A stretch of DNA of 64,000 nt, from the NCBI GenBank assembly GCA_030603385.1, contig JAUVXW010000008.1:1-64000 (forward strand), written 5' to 3'. The stretch's first letter is position 1; each line of letters starts with the position of its first letter. This DNA comes from Promethearchaeota archaeon. GTDB taxonomy: Archaea > Asgardarchaeota > Lokiarchaeia > Sigyniarchaeales > SOKP01. Below the pieces are notes generated by a model. That model worked only from the letters and a program-made list of their open reading frames with translations. It did not search any database and had not been told where the DNA came from. This document shows, one piece after another, positions 54,435-63,800 of this stretch. The position numbers and the translations under genes are program-made.

Positions 54435-56804
54435 TTATAATTTAATAGATCTCGCGATCACACTTCTAAAATTTTCAGTATCTGTTAGCAATTTGTCTCC
54501 ATCTTCATCCGAAATTTTATCATCCTTCCCATATTTGTTTAAACGGGTAAGCCAAAATTCCATTCTCCCAAGAATAGCTTCTTTGTCTCCGATAATTTTC
54601 CTTACACGGATAAATGTATCATGTAGTTTAGTCCGAATATTTTGAGCTTTCCATCTTAACATACAATAATCAGACATTTCGGCTAAATTTTGTGTGATTG
54701 CCATAATATCAATAGTCTTCTCACGCTCTTCCGATTTAATCTTTCGTATGATGTTAATCTCTTCAAATAACATTTCTATAATTTTAGCAAGGAACCCTGT
54801 TAGCTGACCAGCATGGCCACACCAAACTCTTACTTCTAATGACTGATTTGACTCAGATACATAGAGTCTTGTTATGATCCTACCACCAGTGGTTTTTGCT
54901 TCACTACAATGCCAAGATTCTGCTTCATATTTTCCCTTTGCATCTTGTCCCTCATGTGATGTCACTGTACTTACTTCAAAACGTTTTAAAGTTCGAACTG
55001 CTGCTCTATAAGCTAATCTTGGATCTAAATCTGCTATTAAAAATGCTCGAGCATCATTAGGTAAATCTTGAATTGAAATCTGAACATCTTCGATAGTTGA
55101 CAAACATGATACAAGGAGAGGGCATTTGATTTGAACTTCCTTTTTCCTAATATGGACAGTATGCTTATTTCCTTTTGCATCTTTATAGATCACTGTACCT
55201 CCAATTGAAGAAATCCCACACTCTTTTGGCTCTAAATAGAAATCTACACCCCTTGAATTCTTTGCTTCAATAACGGGAATATTAATTAATGGAGTTTTAA
55301 CTTTATATGAACTGGGAACATCCAAAATTACTTTAACTGAATTTATTGCCATAGTTGTTTTATTTCTAACTGCAACTTTAAAATGTAATTGCCCCCCTAT
55401 AAAATCATAATCACGAACAACTTCGATTTTACCTCTATCTAAAGGTTTCTTAGCTGTTGGTTTAGCATTTATTTTTGCTTCCATAGGCACAGAATACGCG
55501 GTGAAATTTCTCTTCGACATATCAATATATCCATCAATATCGCCTCGTGCGATAATCTGTGCTAAATTTTCTTCTATGCTTGATTCAGTCACTCCCAATC
55601 TATTTGAAAGTTCCCTTAAAGGCATAGTCCTATAAACTCTGGCGATTTCTTTAATTTTTGTCTCCATATATTTATTTGTCATAAATTCTCTTCTTTGAGT
55701 GAATAACCCTTTAATTTTACCAGTTTTAATTAATTCATGAAGACTTTTTCTCGCTAATTCCACAGCAATTTTTAGTTTTATAGCAAGTTTATTAAGTTCA
55801 AATAATCCCATTTCTTTAGAATAGGCTTTAATTTCCTTAAATATTTGACCAGCAGTGATAAGTTCATTACCTCTATCAGCAAAATAACCATTAACTGCCT
55901 TTGCTCTCATTAAATTAACACAGAAAGATTTTACAAGTTCTTTTGGAAGGTTTAAATTATTTGATAAGGTTTTTAATGATACACGACCTTTTTTCTTAAT
56001 CTCGTTTATTAAATTATCTAAAATGTACTTCTGAGTATAATAAATATTTTTATCTTGTGAAAATGACCCTTTTATTTGGAATTGATTGATTAACATATAT
56101 ATAACCTTACGAGCAAGTGCACCACTCATATCTAACATTACAGTTAAATCATCAACTTTAATAATCCCTTTATCATGAAACATGGATAATAATTTTTCCC
56201 TCATTTCTGGAGAAATATAATAGAACATTTGATTCTTTTGATCAATTATTCCATATATTCTTTCTTCATCCATATACTTGTTTATGAATTTAATCATCTG
56301 TTCTGCAGATATATTAAAAGAATTCATTATAGTAGAAAAATTAGTGAGAGTTGCCCTTCTTAATAAGTCTAGAAAACAATTAGGACAAATTTCTTTTCCT
56401 ATTATATGTCTTAATTTTTTACTACATAAAGTTAACCTGTTTCCTTTAATAAGATTATATCGTAATGCTTCTCTTGCTAATTTTTCCTTTGTGGGAAAGA
56501 ATATTCCAGGGGTTTTTAAATAAGAATTCCACGAATCCGGGCATTGAGGATTTGTACATTCTAGATAATATTGACCTGAAGATAATCTTTCTAATCTTAA
56601 AAGAGATTTACATATAGGGCATTCACTATCTTCAACTATAGTACACTTAAAATTCCTTTCTGAAGCCTTTGCTTTTGAGTAAATAATACGATGTTTTTTA
56701 CACTCATGAATTTCGGTAGTCGCAATATGATTAATACAAAAACTAGATTTACATTTTTCGCAAGTAAAGTCGATATCTTGATTTTCACAGAAAAGGCATT
56801 TCAT
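54435..56804 (-). CDS. AN1-like zinc finger, winged-helix and appendage-like protein
   Basis: The 789-residue protein opens with an AN1-like zinc finger (CLFCENQDIDFTCEKCKSSF, CINH, ECKKH). A zinc-ribbon region follows (CPICKSLLRLE, CTNPQCPDSW), with another at ~145 (ICPNCFLDLL). From ~165 to ~440 several winged-helix-like repeats follow, including LKTLSNNLNLPKELVKSFCV and LRELSNRLGVTESSIEENLA. A beta-sandwich at ~455-560 (FKVAVRNKTTMAINSVKVIL) resembles adaptin-type appendages. The final ~230 residues form an alpha/beta region. It is cytosolic. Such multi-winged-helix architecture suggests regulation or a complex scaffold. The appendage similarity is a fold-level impression. Confidence 0.6.
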   Translation of the reverse strand: MKCLFCENQDIDFTCEKCKSSFCINHIATTEIHECKKHRIIYSKAKASERNFKCTIVEDSECPICKSLLRLERLSSGQYYLECTNPQCPDSWNSYLKTPGIFFPTKEKLAREALRYNLIKGNRLTLCSKKLRHIIGKEICPNCFLDLLRRATLTNFSTIMNSFNISAEQMIKFINKYMDEERIYGIIDQKNQMFYYISPEMREKLLSMFHDKGIIKVDDLTVMLDMSGALARKVIYMLINQFQIKGSFSQDKNIYYTQKYILDNLINEIKKKGRVSLKTLSNNLNLPKELVKSFCVNLMRAKAVNGYFADRGNELITAGQIFKEIKAYSKEMGLFELNKLAIKLKIAVELARKSLHELIKTGKIKGLFTQRREFMTNKYMETKIKEIARVYRTMPLRELSNRLGVTESSIEENLAQIIARGDIDGYIDMSKRNFTAYSVPMEAKINAKPTAKKPLDRGKIEVVRDYDFIGGQLHFKVAVRNKTTMAINSVKVILDVPSSYKVKTPLINIPVIEAKNSRGVDFYLEPKECGISSIGGTVIYKDAKGNKHTVHIRKKEVQIKCPLLVSCLSTIEDVQISIQDLPNDARAFLIADLDPRLAYRAAVRTLKRFEVSTVTSHEGQDAKGKYEAESWHCSEAKTTGGRIITRLYVSESNQSLEVRVWCGHAGQLTGFLAKIIEMLFEEINIIRKIKSEEREKTIDIMAITQNLAEMSDYCMLRWKAQNIRTKLHDTFIRVRKIIGDKEAILGRMEFWLTRLNKYGKDDKISDEDGDKLLTDTENFRSVIARSIKL

Positions 56805-56969
56805 TATTTTTTGAGATCTATTTTTTTATTTTTTGAGATCTATATAATTATAAAAAAAATATAGCTTAAAATATTTTAATAGACCAAATTTTAGTAATTT
56901 CTAATAATATGAATAATTAAAAGATAATTAACTTTTTCATTAAATTCTTATAAGTTGTTGACAGAATCA

Positions 56970-57695
56970 TTAAAAAGAAACCTCTGGAAAAACGCGGATA
57001 TGCAAAAATGATAAAATCATCACGGCTGTATTAAATAATATTATTATCAATATCATAATGAGTAATGTCCAATTAGTTTTAGGTTCTCTTGCTTTTAAAA
57101 TTTGAGATGTTCCATGTTTTGCCAAAGCCAGTGGAAAAAGTCCCACAAATGTTCCCAAAGAAAAATAGAATACAATAAAAATACCATCAATAAAAATACC
57201 ACTGAGTGAATATTGTAAACATTGAGAATATATAAGTAATTCAAAAATACATGGAGCAAAACCTGCTAAAATGCCAAAAAGATATGGTGTTTTCTTTTTT
57301 TCCCAATTCAACTCGCTTAATTCATCTTTATACTTTGAATGTGGTATATATTTTCTTCTTGTTATAAAAAACAACATAATTATGCCCGCAAACATAGAGA
57401 CAACAGCTCCAAAAAAATTAATAGTAAAATCATCAGGAATAATATGCGGGATAAATATTTGGGGAAGAAGACTTATAAATACTGTAATGAAAGCAATTAT
57501 CAAATTAGAAGAAATTAAACCTAAACCATAAAGAACTAGAATTAAAATACTCCTTAACGGGGTTTTAGAAATACCAAATGACCAAAAAAAGAAGATCGCT
57601 TTATCCTCACATGGAATTGCTGTATGGAGAATTCCTAAAGTAAACGCTGGTGCGAAAACAACTAATAATGGTGGTAAATAAAATTCTTGAAACAT
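56970..57695 (-). CDS. CcdA/TauE/UreH-like membrane protein
   Basis: The 241-residue protein has about six membrane helices. The first loop has GILHTAIPCEDKAIFFFWS, and the fourth-helix region has GFAPCIFELLIYSQCL, resembling the paired GxxPC features of DsbD/CcdA. The GILH..PC-D pattern also resembles UreH/NicO-type metal transporters. I cannot decide between thiol transport and metal export. It is separated from the zinc-finger gene by 165 bases and is 53 bases after hisA on the same strand. Confidence 0.6.
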   Translation of the reverse strand: MFQEFYLPPLLVVFAPAFTLGILHTAIPCEDKAIFFFWSFGISKTPLRSILILVLYGLGLISSNLIIAFITVFISLLPQIFIPHIIPDDFTINFFGAVVSMFAGIIMLFFITRRKYIPHSKYKDELSELNWEKKKTPYLFGILAGFAPCIFELLIYSQCLQYSLSGIFIDGIFIVFYFSLGTFVGLFPLALAKHGTSQILKAREPKTNWTLLIMILIIILFNTAVMILSFLHIRVFPEVSF

Positions 57696-57748
57696 TTTTT
57701 AACAATATATTTCTTTATGGAATTCTAAAATTAAATTTCTTCTATTTC

Positions 57749-58498
57749 TTAGTCTTCTTTAAATATATTTTCATCATCATATTTAGAATTTTTGATTATA
57801 GAAAATGGGACCGTCTGTTCATAAAAAGCTTTTCCAATTACAACTCCTTTAACACCAATTTCCTTTAATTCATCAAGATCATCAGTGTTTCGAATCCCTC
57901 CTGCTACATATATTGACGCTTTTTTTACTGTTTTTATCATTTTCCGTATATTTTGAAAATCGGGACCAGATAAAGTCCCATCTGCTTTAATTGATGAAAA
58001 TAGAATGAATCTTATCCCCATATTTTCAATCTCTTTTCCAAATGAGAACGGATTTTTATTTGAGAGTTTTGTCCATCCTTGAATAGCAATTTTTTCACTA
58101 TGATAATCTATTGCAATAATTATTTTATTAGAGCCAATCATTTTCACCAATTTCTGTATTATTTTTGGATCCGTTATGGCAATTGTTCCTAAAATTATGC
58201 GATCTACTCCAATTTTGATTAGATCTAGTGCCGATTCAATATCTCTTATTCCCCCTCCAACCTGAATCTTTAATTTATTAGATGCCTTCTTAATTATATT
58301 TTTGAATAACATTTTATTAATATCAGATCCCCATGCGCCATCTAAATCTATAAAATGGATTCGATTTGCTCCCTTATTAATCCAAAATTCGATTGCTTCA
58401 AAAGGATCCTCATAATATACTTTTTCAGTACCTTTTAACCCTTGATATAAACGCACGCACTTTCCATTACTAACATCTATAGCAGGAATTATTTCCAT
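57749..58498 (-). CDS. hisA: HisA phosphoribosylformimino isomerase
   Basis: HisA isomerises ProFAR to PRFAR in histidine synthesis. This 249-residue TIM barrel has the catalytic Asp8 in EIIPAIDVSNGKCVRLYQG, the second catalytic Asp in IIAIDYHSEK, and the phosphate-binding QVGGGIRD and YVAGGIRNTDDL. It is full length. Other his genes are not adjacent, which differs from bacterial operons. It lies 12 bases after a GT87-like gene stop, so it may be in the same transcript. Confidence 0.94.
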   Translation of the reverse strand: MEIIPAIDVSNGKCVRLYQGLKGTEKVYYEDPFEAIEFWINKGANRIHFIDLDGAWGSDINKMLFKNIIKKASNKLKIQVGGGIRDIESALDLIKIGVDRIILGTIAITDPKIIQKLVKMIGSNKIIIAIDYHSEKIAIQGWTKLSNKNPFSFGKEIENMGIRFILFSSIKADGTLSGPDFQNIRKMIKTVKKASIYVAGGIRNTDDLDELKEIGVKGVVIGKAFYEQTVPFSIIKNSKYDDENIFKED

Positions 58499-58510
58499 AG
58501 TTTTAATGAG

Positions 58511-59785
58511 CTAAAGCGGATTATTTTTTGTAAAGCTGTATTTTACTAATACATAAAAGATAAAAATAAGGAAGATTGTACTTCCAAAATTGAAGGGAAA
58601 AAAACCTTCTGTTATAAAAAAAAGTCCCATAAATGCGAGATCAAAAAAACTCAAAAAGAATAGACTCGGTTTGATAAAATTTTTAGTTAAGTTGGATTGT
58701 CTTGGTAAATTAAATATTATTATTATCAACAATGGTGTTAAATTTAGTAAATGATGATCCCATGAATCAAAATAACAAAGGAACATAATTGAAATCCCAA
58801 AACAATAACCATATAGTACAGAATGCTTAGTCGTTCTTCTAATTATAAATGAAGTGAAACCTATAAAGATAAAAATAATTGCAATAAAAAAAAATAAAGG
58901 CATTTGAAGCAATAGTACCTGATCTTCCGCAAATCCAATGAAATATAAGAAGTTGATGATGAGCTTTGTTATGCTAAAGGAGTGATTTATCTGTGAAGGT
59001 TCTGAGCTTGTGAAGTTAGCTTCGATGAATCCGTCTAATAAATTTGGGAGTATTAAAAACATTATAAGATTGAGAGATAAAGGTAGTACTATTCCAATCA
59101 ATCTTATAAAACTACGAGCAACATCAAATTTGAGTTTTCTACTTATTAAATCATAATGAATGATAAGGATGAAAGGAATCATAAAAATTGTTATTGGTTT
59201 TATAATTATACTGATTCCAAGTAAAATACTTGCTATTAATTCCCATTTCATCCCATCGTATTTTAAATAAATATATAAAGATAATAAAATCAGTAGAGTA
59301 ACATACAAATTAATTTGACCTAATATGTAATTAAAAAAATTTGGTAAACTCATTAAATATATGCTAATATAGAGTACAACTCTTTTTTCCTCTTTTTCAT
59401 GATCTTCCGCTCTGATAAAAATTATGATTTTGTAGAGAACAACACATATCAATATGTTGAGAATTAAATTAAGAGAATTGAATACAATAAAACCTAAATC
59501 AAAACCCATCAAATTAAAAGGTACAAAAAACAATGAAGCTATTGGTAAATACCTGAAAGGCCAATTGTATGGCGTAGTATAAAGATTATTGATATCTTTT
59601 AGAACAACTCCTCCAACCTCATAGTAAACTCGAAAATCATTCTGCTTTCGAAAAAAGATAAGTGTTAAAAATAGTGAGAATATAAAATATCCCCCATGAA
59701 TGATGACAGCATACTTAAATACTTTATAATTCCAGAGTTCTCTAAATCTTTCTTTTAATTTAGACAAAAATTTTTGCGATTTCAT
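58511..59785 (-). CDS. GT87-like polyprenol-dependent mannosyltransferase
   Basis: The 424-residue protein has about ten membrane helices. It matches GT87/DUF2029 glycosyltransferases, with FRYLPIASLFFVPFNLMGF before helix three and the conserved GQINLYVTLLILLSLYI. The GISIIIKPITIFMIPF segment is the typical K-P signature. The loop QNDFRVYYEVGG has an acidic residue of the kind expected for the catalytic base. The family adds mannose from polyprenyl-phosphate-mannose to lipids such as phosphatidylinositol. Its ATG overlaps the upstream gene's TGA, so translation is coupled. It is a paralogue of 60551-61813. Confidence 0.75.
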   Translation of the reverse strand: MKSQKFLSKLKERFRELWNYKVFKYAVIIHGGYFIFSLFLTLIFFRKQNDFRVYYEVGGVVLKDINNLYTTPYNWPFRYLPIASLFFVPFNLMGFDLGFIVFNSLNLILNILICVVLYKIIIFIRAEDHEKEEKRVVLYISIYLMSLPNFFNYILGQINLYVTLLILLSLYIYLKYDGMKWELIASILLGISIIIKPITIFMIPFILIIHYDLISRKLKFDVARSFIRLIGIVLPLSLNLIMFLILPNLLDGFIEANFTSSEPSQINHSFSITKLIINFLYFIGFAEDQVLLLQMPLFFFIAIIFIFIGFTSFIIRRTTKHSVLYGYCFGISIMFLCYFDSWDHHLLNLTPLLIIIIFNLPRQSNLTKNFIKPSLFFLSFFDLAFMGLFFITEGFFPFNFGSTIFLIFIFYVLVKYSFTKNNPL

Positions 59786-60546
59786 TTTAAATTCCGTGAT
59801 GATAGTCTAATGGATTTATATTTTCTAATAATATATACAATTACCCCAAGAGATAAAATTGTGAATAACACTATTAATGTAGGTATCACATAAAAAGGTA
59901 AAAAATCGAGAGCAATATCAACAATTACTACATTTCCTTTAATATAAAGCTTATATGAGCTTAGGATTCCTTCATCATTGTAAATTGCAATAATCTGAAT
60001 ACCTTTATTAGGATAACCAGGTCCAATAGCATCCTTAGAGATATCGACATTTAGTGTTGGCAAGACCCTATTATCTACATCATACCATTCGTTTAAATCT
60101 AAACCACCCATATATTCGCCTACTGGAATGGGAAACCAGAATGGGACAAATGAATCATATTTTGAAAAGTTAAGCTCTTCAGTGTAATCCTTTGGATTAT
60201 TGAGATATGTAATCTGAGAATCATTATCTTTAACACCCCAATTTTTATTTAGGGTCCAGAACCAAATACTAAATTCAATCTTATTCACTGTTTCATTTAC
60301 TTCAACTGTATTTATTTCCCATTTCATCTTTGTTCCTTTACTCAAATTTTTAAGAATTCCTGAATTATCCCAACCGGGCCCAAAAATGAGGTTCATTTCA
60401 GCTTCATTACAAACTTTACATTTCCATATTAATACATCATTCTCATTGACTCCCGTTTTATAACTAATCGCATTTGCAGGTAAGACCATTCCACTAAATA
60501 TAAGAGAAAGAATAACAAAACCAAATAGAATTAGTCTGTGCTTCAA
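59782..60546 (-). CDS. Secreted protein anchored by C-terminal helix
   Basis: The 254-residue protein has a signal peptide (LILFGFVILSLIFSGMVLPANA) and a C-terminal membrane helix (FYVIPTLIVLFTILSLGVIVYIIRKY) with a basic tail. Between them is an extracellular beta-rich domain with VLIWKCKVCNEAEMN. It is located between two GT87-like genes and overlaps the downstream one by four bases. It may help or be a target of mannosylation. A TTG start at 60546 follows a clear GGAGG. The domain is not one I recognise. Confidence 0.6.
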   Translation of the reverse strand: MKHRLILFGFVILSLIFSGMVLPANAISYKTGVNENDVLIWKCKVCNEAEMNLIFGPGWDNSGILKNLSKGTKMKWEINTVEVNETVNKIEFSIWFWTLNKNWGVKDNDSQITYLNNPKDYTEELNFSKYDSFVPFWFPIPVGEYMGGLDLNEWYDVDNRVLPTLNVDISKDAIGPGYPNKGIQIIAIYNDEGILSSYKLYIKGNVVIVDIALDFLPFYVIPTLIVLFTILSLGVIVYIIRKYKSIRLSSRNLK

Positions 60547-60550
60547 TTTT

Positions 60551-61813
60551 TTAGTCCTCCACTAACTGATACCTTTTATTTTTTAAACAACACTTAAAAA
60601 CGGCGTAAAATACGATTAATAGGAAGAAAGTCCCTTCAAAATTATATGGGAATAACGGATAGATAAGATACCAAATTCCAATAAAAATGAGGTCAAAAAA
60701 ACTAAAGAAAAATAAACTTGGTTTGATAGAGTTTGTAATTTCTGAATGCCTAGGAAGATTAAATATTATAATAATTAAAATTGGAGTTAAATTCAAGAGG
60801 TGGTGGTCCCATGAATCATAGTACGCAAGAAGCATAATAGTAATCCCAAATGCAAAGCCGTAAATTATTGAATCTTCTTCAAATCTCCTAATCATAAAAG
60901 TGATGAAACCTAAACCTCCTACTATGCAAACTACTCCAACCAATATATAAAGTTGATTAAAAGGAATATTATAAAAATAACAGAAATTAGTTATTAGTTT
61001 AGTAATACTAAAAGAAAAATTTAAAGCAACAGGGTTGTTTCCTGTGAAGTTTGTGTCTAAAAATCCTTTCCATAAAGGAGGATAAATAAAAAAGAGAATA
61101 AAATTTAATAATACCGGCAAAATAACACCTATCAACCTTATCAAAGTCATAGAAAAATCGAATTTAATTTTTTTATTTTCTAAATCAAATTTCAATATAA
61201 TCAAAAATGGAATTAAGAAAAAAGCAGTAGGTTTAATTATTATGCCTAATCCTAAGATTAAGCTTCCTATTAATTGCCATTTAAGTTCTTCATATTTTAG
61301 AAAAATGTAAAGTGATACTAAAATAAATAGTGTGATATATAAGTTAATTTGTCCGTAGATATAATTCAATATATGGGGTAGACCCATTAAATATATACAT
61401 ACATATAATATGACTCTTTTATCGTCATTTTCATGGTCTTTATTCCTAACTAATAGAATGATCTTATATAAGATTACACAAATCAAAACGTTAAGTAAAA
61501 CGTTAAAAATATTAAATATCACGAATGCTGATTCAAAACTTAAAATTGAATAGGGTATGAAAAAGAGTGCTGATAAAGGGAAATATCTAAAATCCCATAA
61601 ATAATTCGTTTGATTATACAAGTTTTCGATATCATTAAGAAATATATCTCCAACGTTATAAAAAATTATGAAATCATTTTTTTCCTTGAAAAATAAAAAA
61701 AATAAAACAATTGAAAGGAAGAAGTAAAAACTATGAAGGATTAGAGCATAACGAAAAATTTTATGTTTCCAAAGTTCTTTTATTCTATTAAGAATCCTTG
61801 TTTTTAAACTCAT
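60551..61813 (-). CDS. GT87-like mannosyltransferase, paralogue
   Basis: The 420-residue membrane protein is closely similar to 58511-59785. Shared features include FRYFPLSALFFIPYSILSF, then YGQINLYITLFILVSLYIFL, then LGLGIIIKPTAFFLIPF, and the ending YDSWDHHLLNLTPILIIIIF. The acidic NDFIIFYNVGD at the first loop fits a catalytic role. Together with the intervening secreted protein it forms a three-gene operon. The pair probably arose by duplication and may add successive mannoses to a lipid or glycoprotein. Confidence 0.75.
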   Translation of the reverse strand: MSLKTRILNRIKELWKHKIFRYALILHSFYFFLSIVLFFLFFKEKNDFIIFYNVGDIFLNDIENLYNQTNYLWDFRYFPLSALFFIPYSILSFESAFVIFNIFNVLLNVLICVILYKIILLVRNKDHENDDKRVILYVCIYLMGLPHILNYIYGQINLYITLFILVSLYIFLKYEELKWQLIGSLILGLGIIIKPTAFFLIPFLIILKFDLENKKIKFDFSMTLIRLIGVILPVLLNFILFFIYPPLWKGFLDTNFTGNNPVALNFSFSITKLITNFCYFYNIPFNQLYILVGVVCIVGGLGFITFMIRRFEEDSIIYGFAFGITIMLLAYYDSWDHHLLNLTPILIIIIFNLPRHSEITNSIKPSLFFFSFFDLIFIGIWYLIYPLFPYNFEGTFFLLIVFYAVFKCCLKNKRYQLVED

Positions 61814-61905
61814 AAACCCATTAATAAATTATTATTTTAATTTTAAATTCTTTAATTAACTCACTATAATTAAATTTGTTAAAAATTACTTTTGGGAGAT
61901 AAAAG

Positions 61906-62154
61906 ATGTCCTTTCTAAATAAAGAAATTGAAAGAGCTACATTTGGGATAATTGTTGGAAATCGTGATGTTTTTCCTGATCACCTTGCTACTGAAGGAAG
62001 AACCGCAATTACAGATGTTTTAAAGGAATTAAATTATGATTATGTTATCTTGAATAAAGAGGATACAAGAGATGGAGTTGTAGAAACCTATAACGATGCA
62101 AAGAAATGCGCCGAACTCTTTAAAAAAAATAGAGACAAAATTAAAGAGATTTAA
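61906..62154 (+). pseudogene. Truncated fucose/arabinose isomerase-like fragment
   Basis: The 82-residue ORF matches the start of L-fucose/L-arabinose isomerase-like proteins (COG2407): FGIIVGNRDVFPDHLATEGR, then ITDVLKELNYDYVIL and DAKKCAELFKKNRDKI. Full proteins have over 400 residues, so this keeps only the first fifth, without catalytic residues. The next gene begins on the opposite strand 26 bases later, and no continuation was found in other frames. It is probably a remnant, but a small stand-alone protein is possible. Confidence 0.6.
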
Positions 62155-62180
62155 AAATAGTATATTAATAAATTAATTTT

Positions 62181-63800
62181 TTATTGCCAGAACTCTAAAT
62201 TTTTAAATTTAAGATTGAATTTATTTACTCTTTTCTCAAGGTAAAGCTTAAAGGAATTCTTCAAATCTACTTTATCTAAATTTGTATCTGGACTAATTTT
62301 AGTTATAATCTCTTCAAAAATATTTAAAGGATTTTCATTCCAATAAATAATTATTCTAAGAGGTTCAAAATGAATTTCATTAGAATGAATAAAATAGCAT
62401 TCTATGTCTAATAAATCTAAATCTTCTTCAAATTCTCTCAAAAGTTTTATATTTGGTAAGATTGAACGAGATCCTTCATATTTGTTTTCATCTTTGTTTA
62501 TATTATTGTAATAGAATTGTAGGATATTGTTTAGTGCATCAAAAATCTTCTGCTTGTATTTTTTATTTAAATGTTTCTTTAATTTTAGTTCTTTATCTAA
62601 TAATACTGTCTTATCCCGAATTTTTTGAAGTATTATTCGAAGCTTTTCATCATAAAGAGTCTTCTTACAAAATTCCTTTAAATGCGTTCTTCCTGTGATG
62701 CTCAAATAATTATTTATAATTGCAGTTGATGATTCTATTATATTTTGTTTCTTCTCTTTTTGAGAATATTCTACACCAACATGATAGTTATATAATTTTT
62801 CAGCAGCTTTTTTATTATATATTCTTTTTAAAATTACAATATCATAGGTACCAATCGAAAAATCATCAGTATTAAAAACATATTTTAATAGCCATTCATC
62901 CCATCTATCTATTTCATGTATAAAGACATAAAAAAAATCAATTTTTTCTTCTAAAGTTAGGAGGGATGAATCACGATTTAAATCAAATCTTTTAGATTTA
63001 TATACTTCTGTATTTATTCTCGATAATACTTCCATAACTAACTTCTCATTATTTTGATTTGGATCATGTCTTTCAATAATTGATTCACATGTTTCATAAA
63101 AAACCTCTAAAAATTTAAGATCAAATTCTCTATTATATAAATATAAATCTCTCAAATGTTTTTCGATAAAATGTTTAAAATTTTGTTTTGCTTTAAACCA
63201 TAGATTGTTTTTTAAAGAATCAATAAATTCTTTCACTGTTGCATCAGTTATCATTTTATTATCTTGTATGAACAATTTCATGAAATAAATCAATTTTAAT
63301 ACTAAATTCAACTCTCTATTATCATAAACAATCCATGCAATTAATAATCCAATAAATATCAAGAAAAATGTTATTATGAAAAATGAATTAGCTTCATTTA
63401 TGAATGATAATGAAATAAATAGCAATGTTAGTGTAAAAAGCACTTTTGAAAAAAATCTATCTTTTATACTTGAAATGAAAATATGGTCTATTCCGCTGTG
63501 TAATTTTACATTCTTATATTTTGGAAATTTTCCTTTACGGTTTTTAAGAATAATAATTAACTTAAAAATAAGAATCTCCCCCTTAAAATAATAGAGAAAT
63601 GCTGTTAAAATTGAAGAAACACTAAGTATGATAATATATAACTCATAACTTTCAAAAACATTTAAAAAATTACTCAAATTATTATCTGGATTAAGATTGA
63701 TGATAAAAAATACGATTGAAATTGAAAGGAAGAAATAAGCTCCTTTATAAGTGGTTTTATCTTGAGTATCTCTAAACTGACCCGTATAATAGGCTGTCAT
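62181..63800 (-). CDS. Membrane protein with large helical cytosolic domain
   Basis: The 539-residue protein has four N-terminal membrane helices in two pairs (AYFFLSISIVFFIINL, YELYIIILSVSSILTAFLYY, and two between ~118 and ~160). The remaining ~370 residues are helical and cytosolic (KHFIEKHLRDLYLYNREF, LDKELKLKKHLNKKYKQKIF) with no motifs I recognise. It starts at ATG. The role is unknown; it may be a membrane scaffold. Confidence 0.55.
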   Translation of the reverse strand: MTAYYTGQFRDTQDKTTYKGAYFFLSISIVFFIINLNPDNNLSNFLNVFESYELYIIILSVSSILTAFLYYFKGEILIFKLIIILKNRKGKFPKYKNVKLHSGIDHIFISSIKDRFFSKVLFTLTLLFISLSFINEANSFFIITFFLIFIGLLIAWIVYDNRELNLVLKLIYFMKLFIQDNKMITDATVKEFIDSLKNNLWFKAKQNFKHFIEKHLRDLYLYNREFDLKFLEVFYETCESIIERHDPNQNNEKLVMEVLSRINTEVYKSKRFDLNRDSSLLTLEEKIDFFYVFIHEIDRWDEWLLKYVFNTDDFSIGTYDIVILKRIYNKKAAEKLYNYHVGVEYSQKEKKQNIIESSTAIINNYLSITGRTHLKEFCKKTLYDEKLRIILQKIRDKTVLLDKELKLKKHLNKKYKQKIFDALNNILQFYYNNINKDENKYEGSRSILPNIKLLREFEEDLDLLDIECYFIHSNEIHFEPLRIIIYWNENPLNIFEEIITKISPDTNLDKVDLKNSFKLYLEKRVNKFNLKFKNLEFWQ

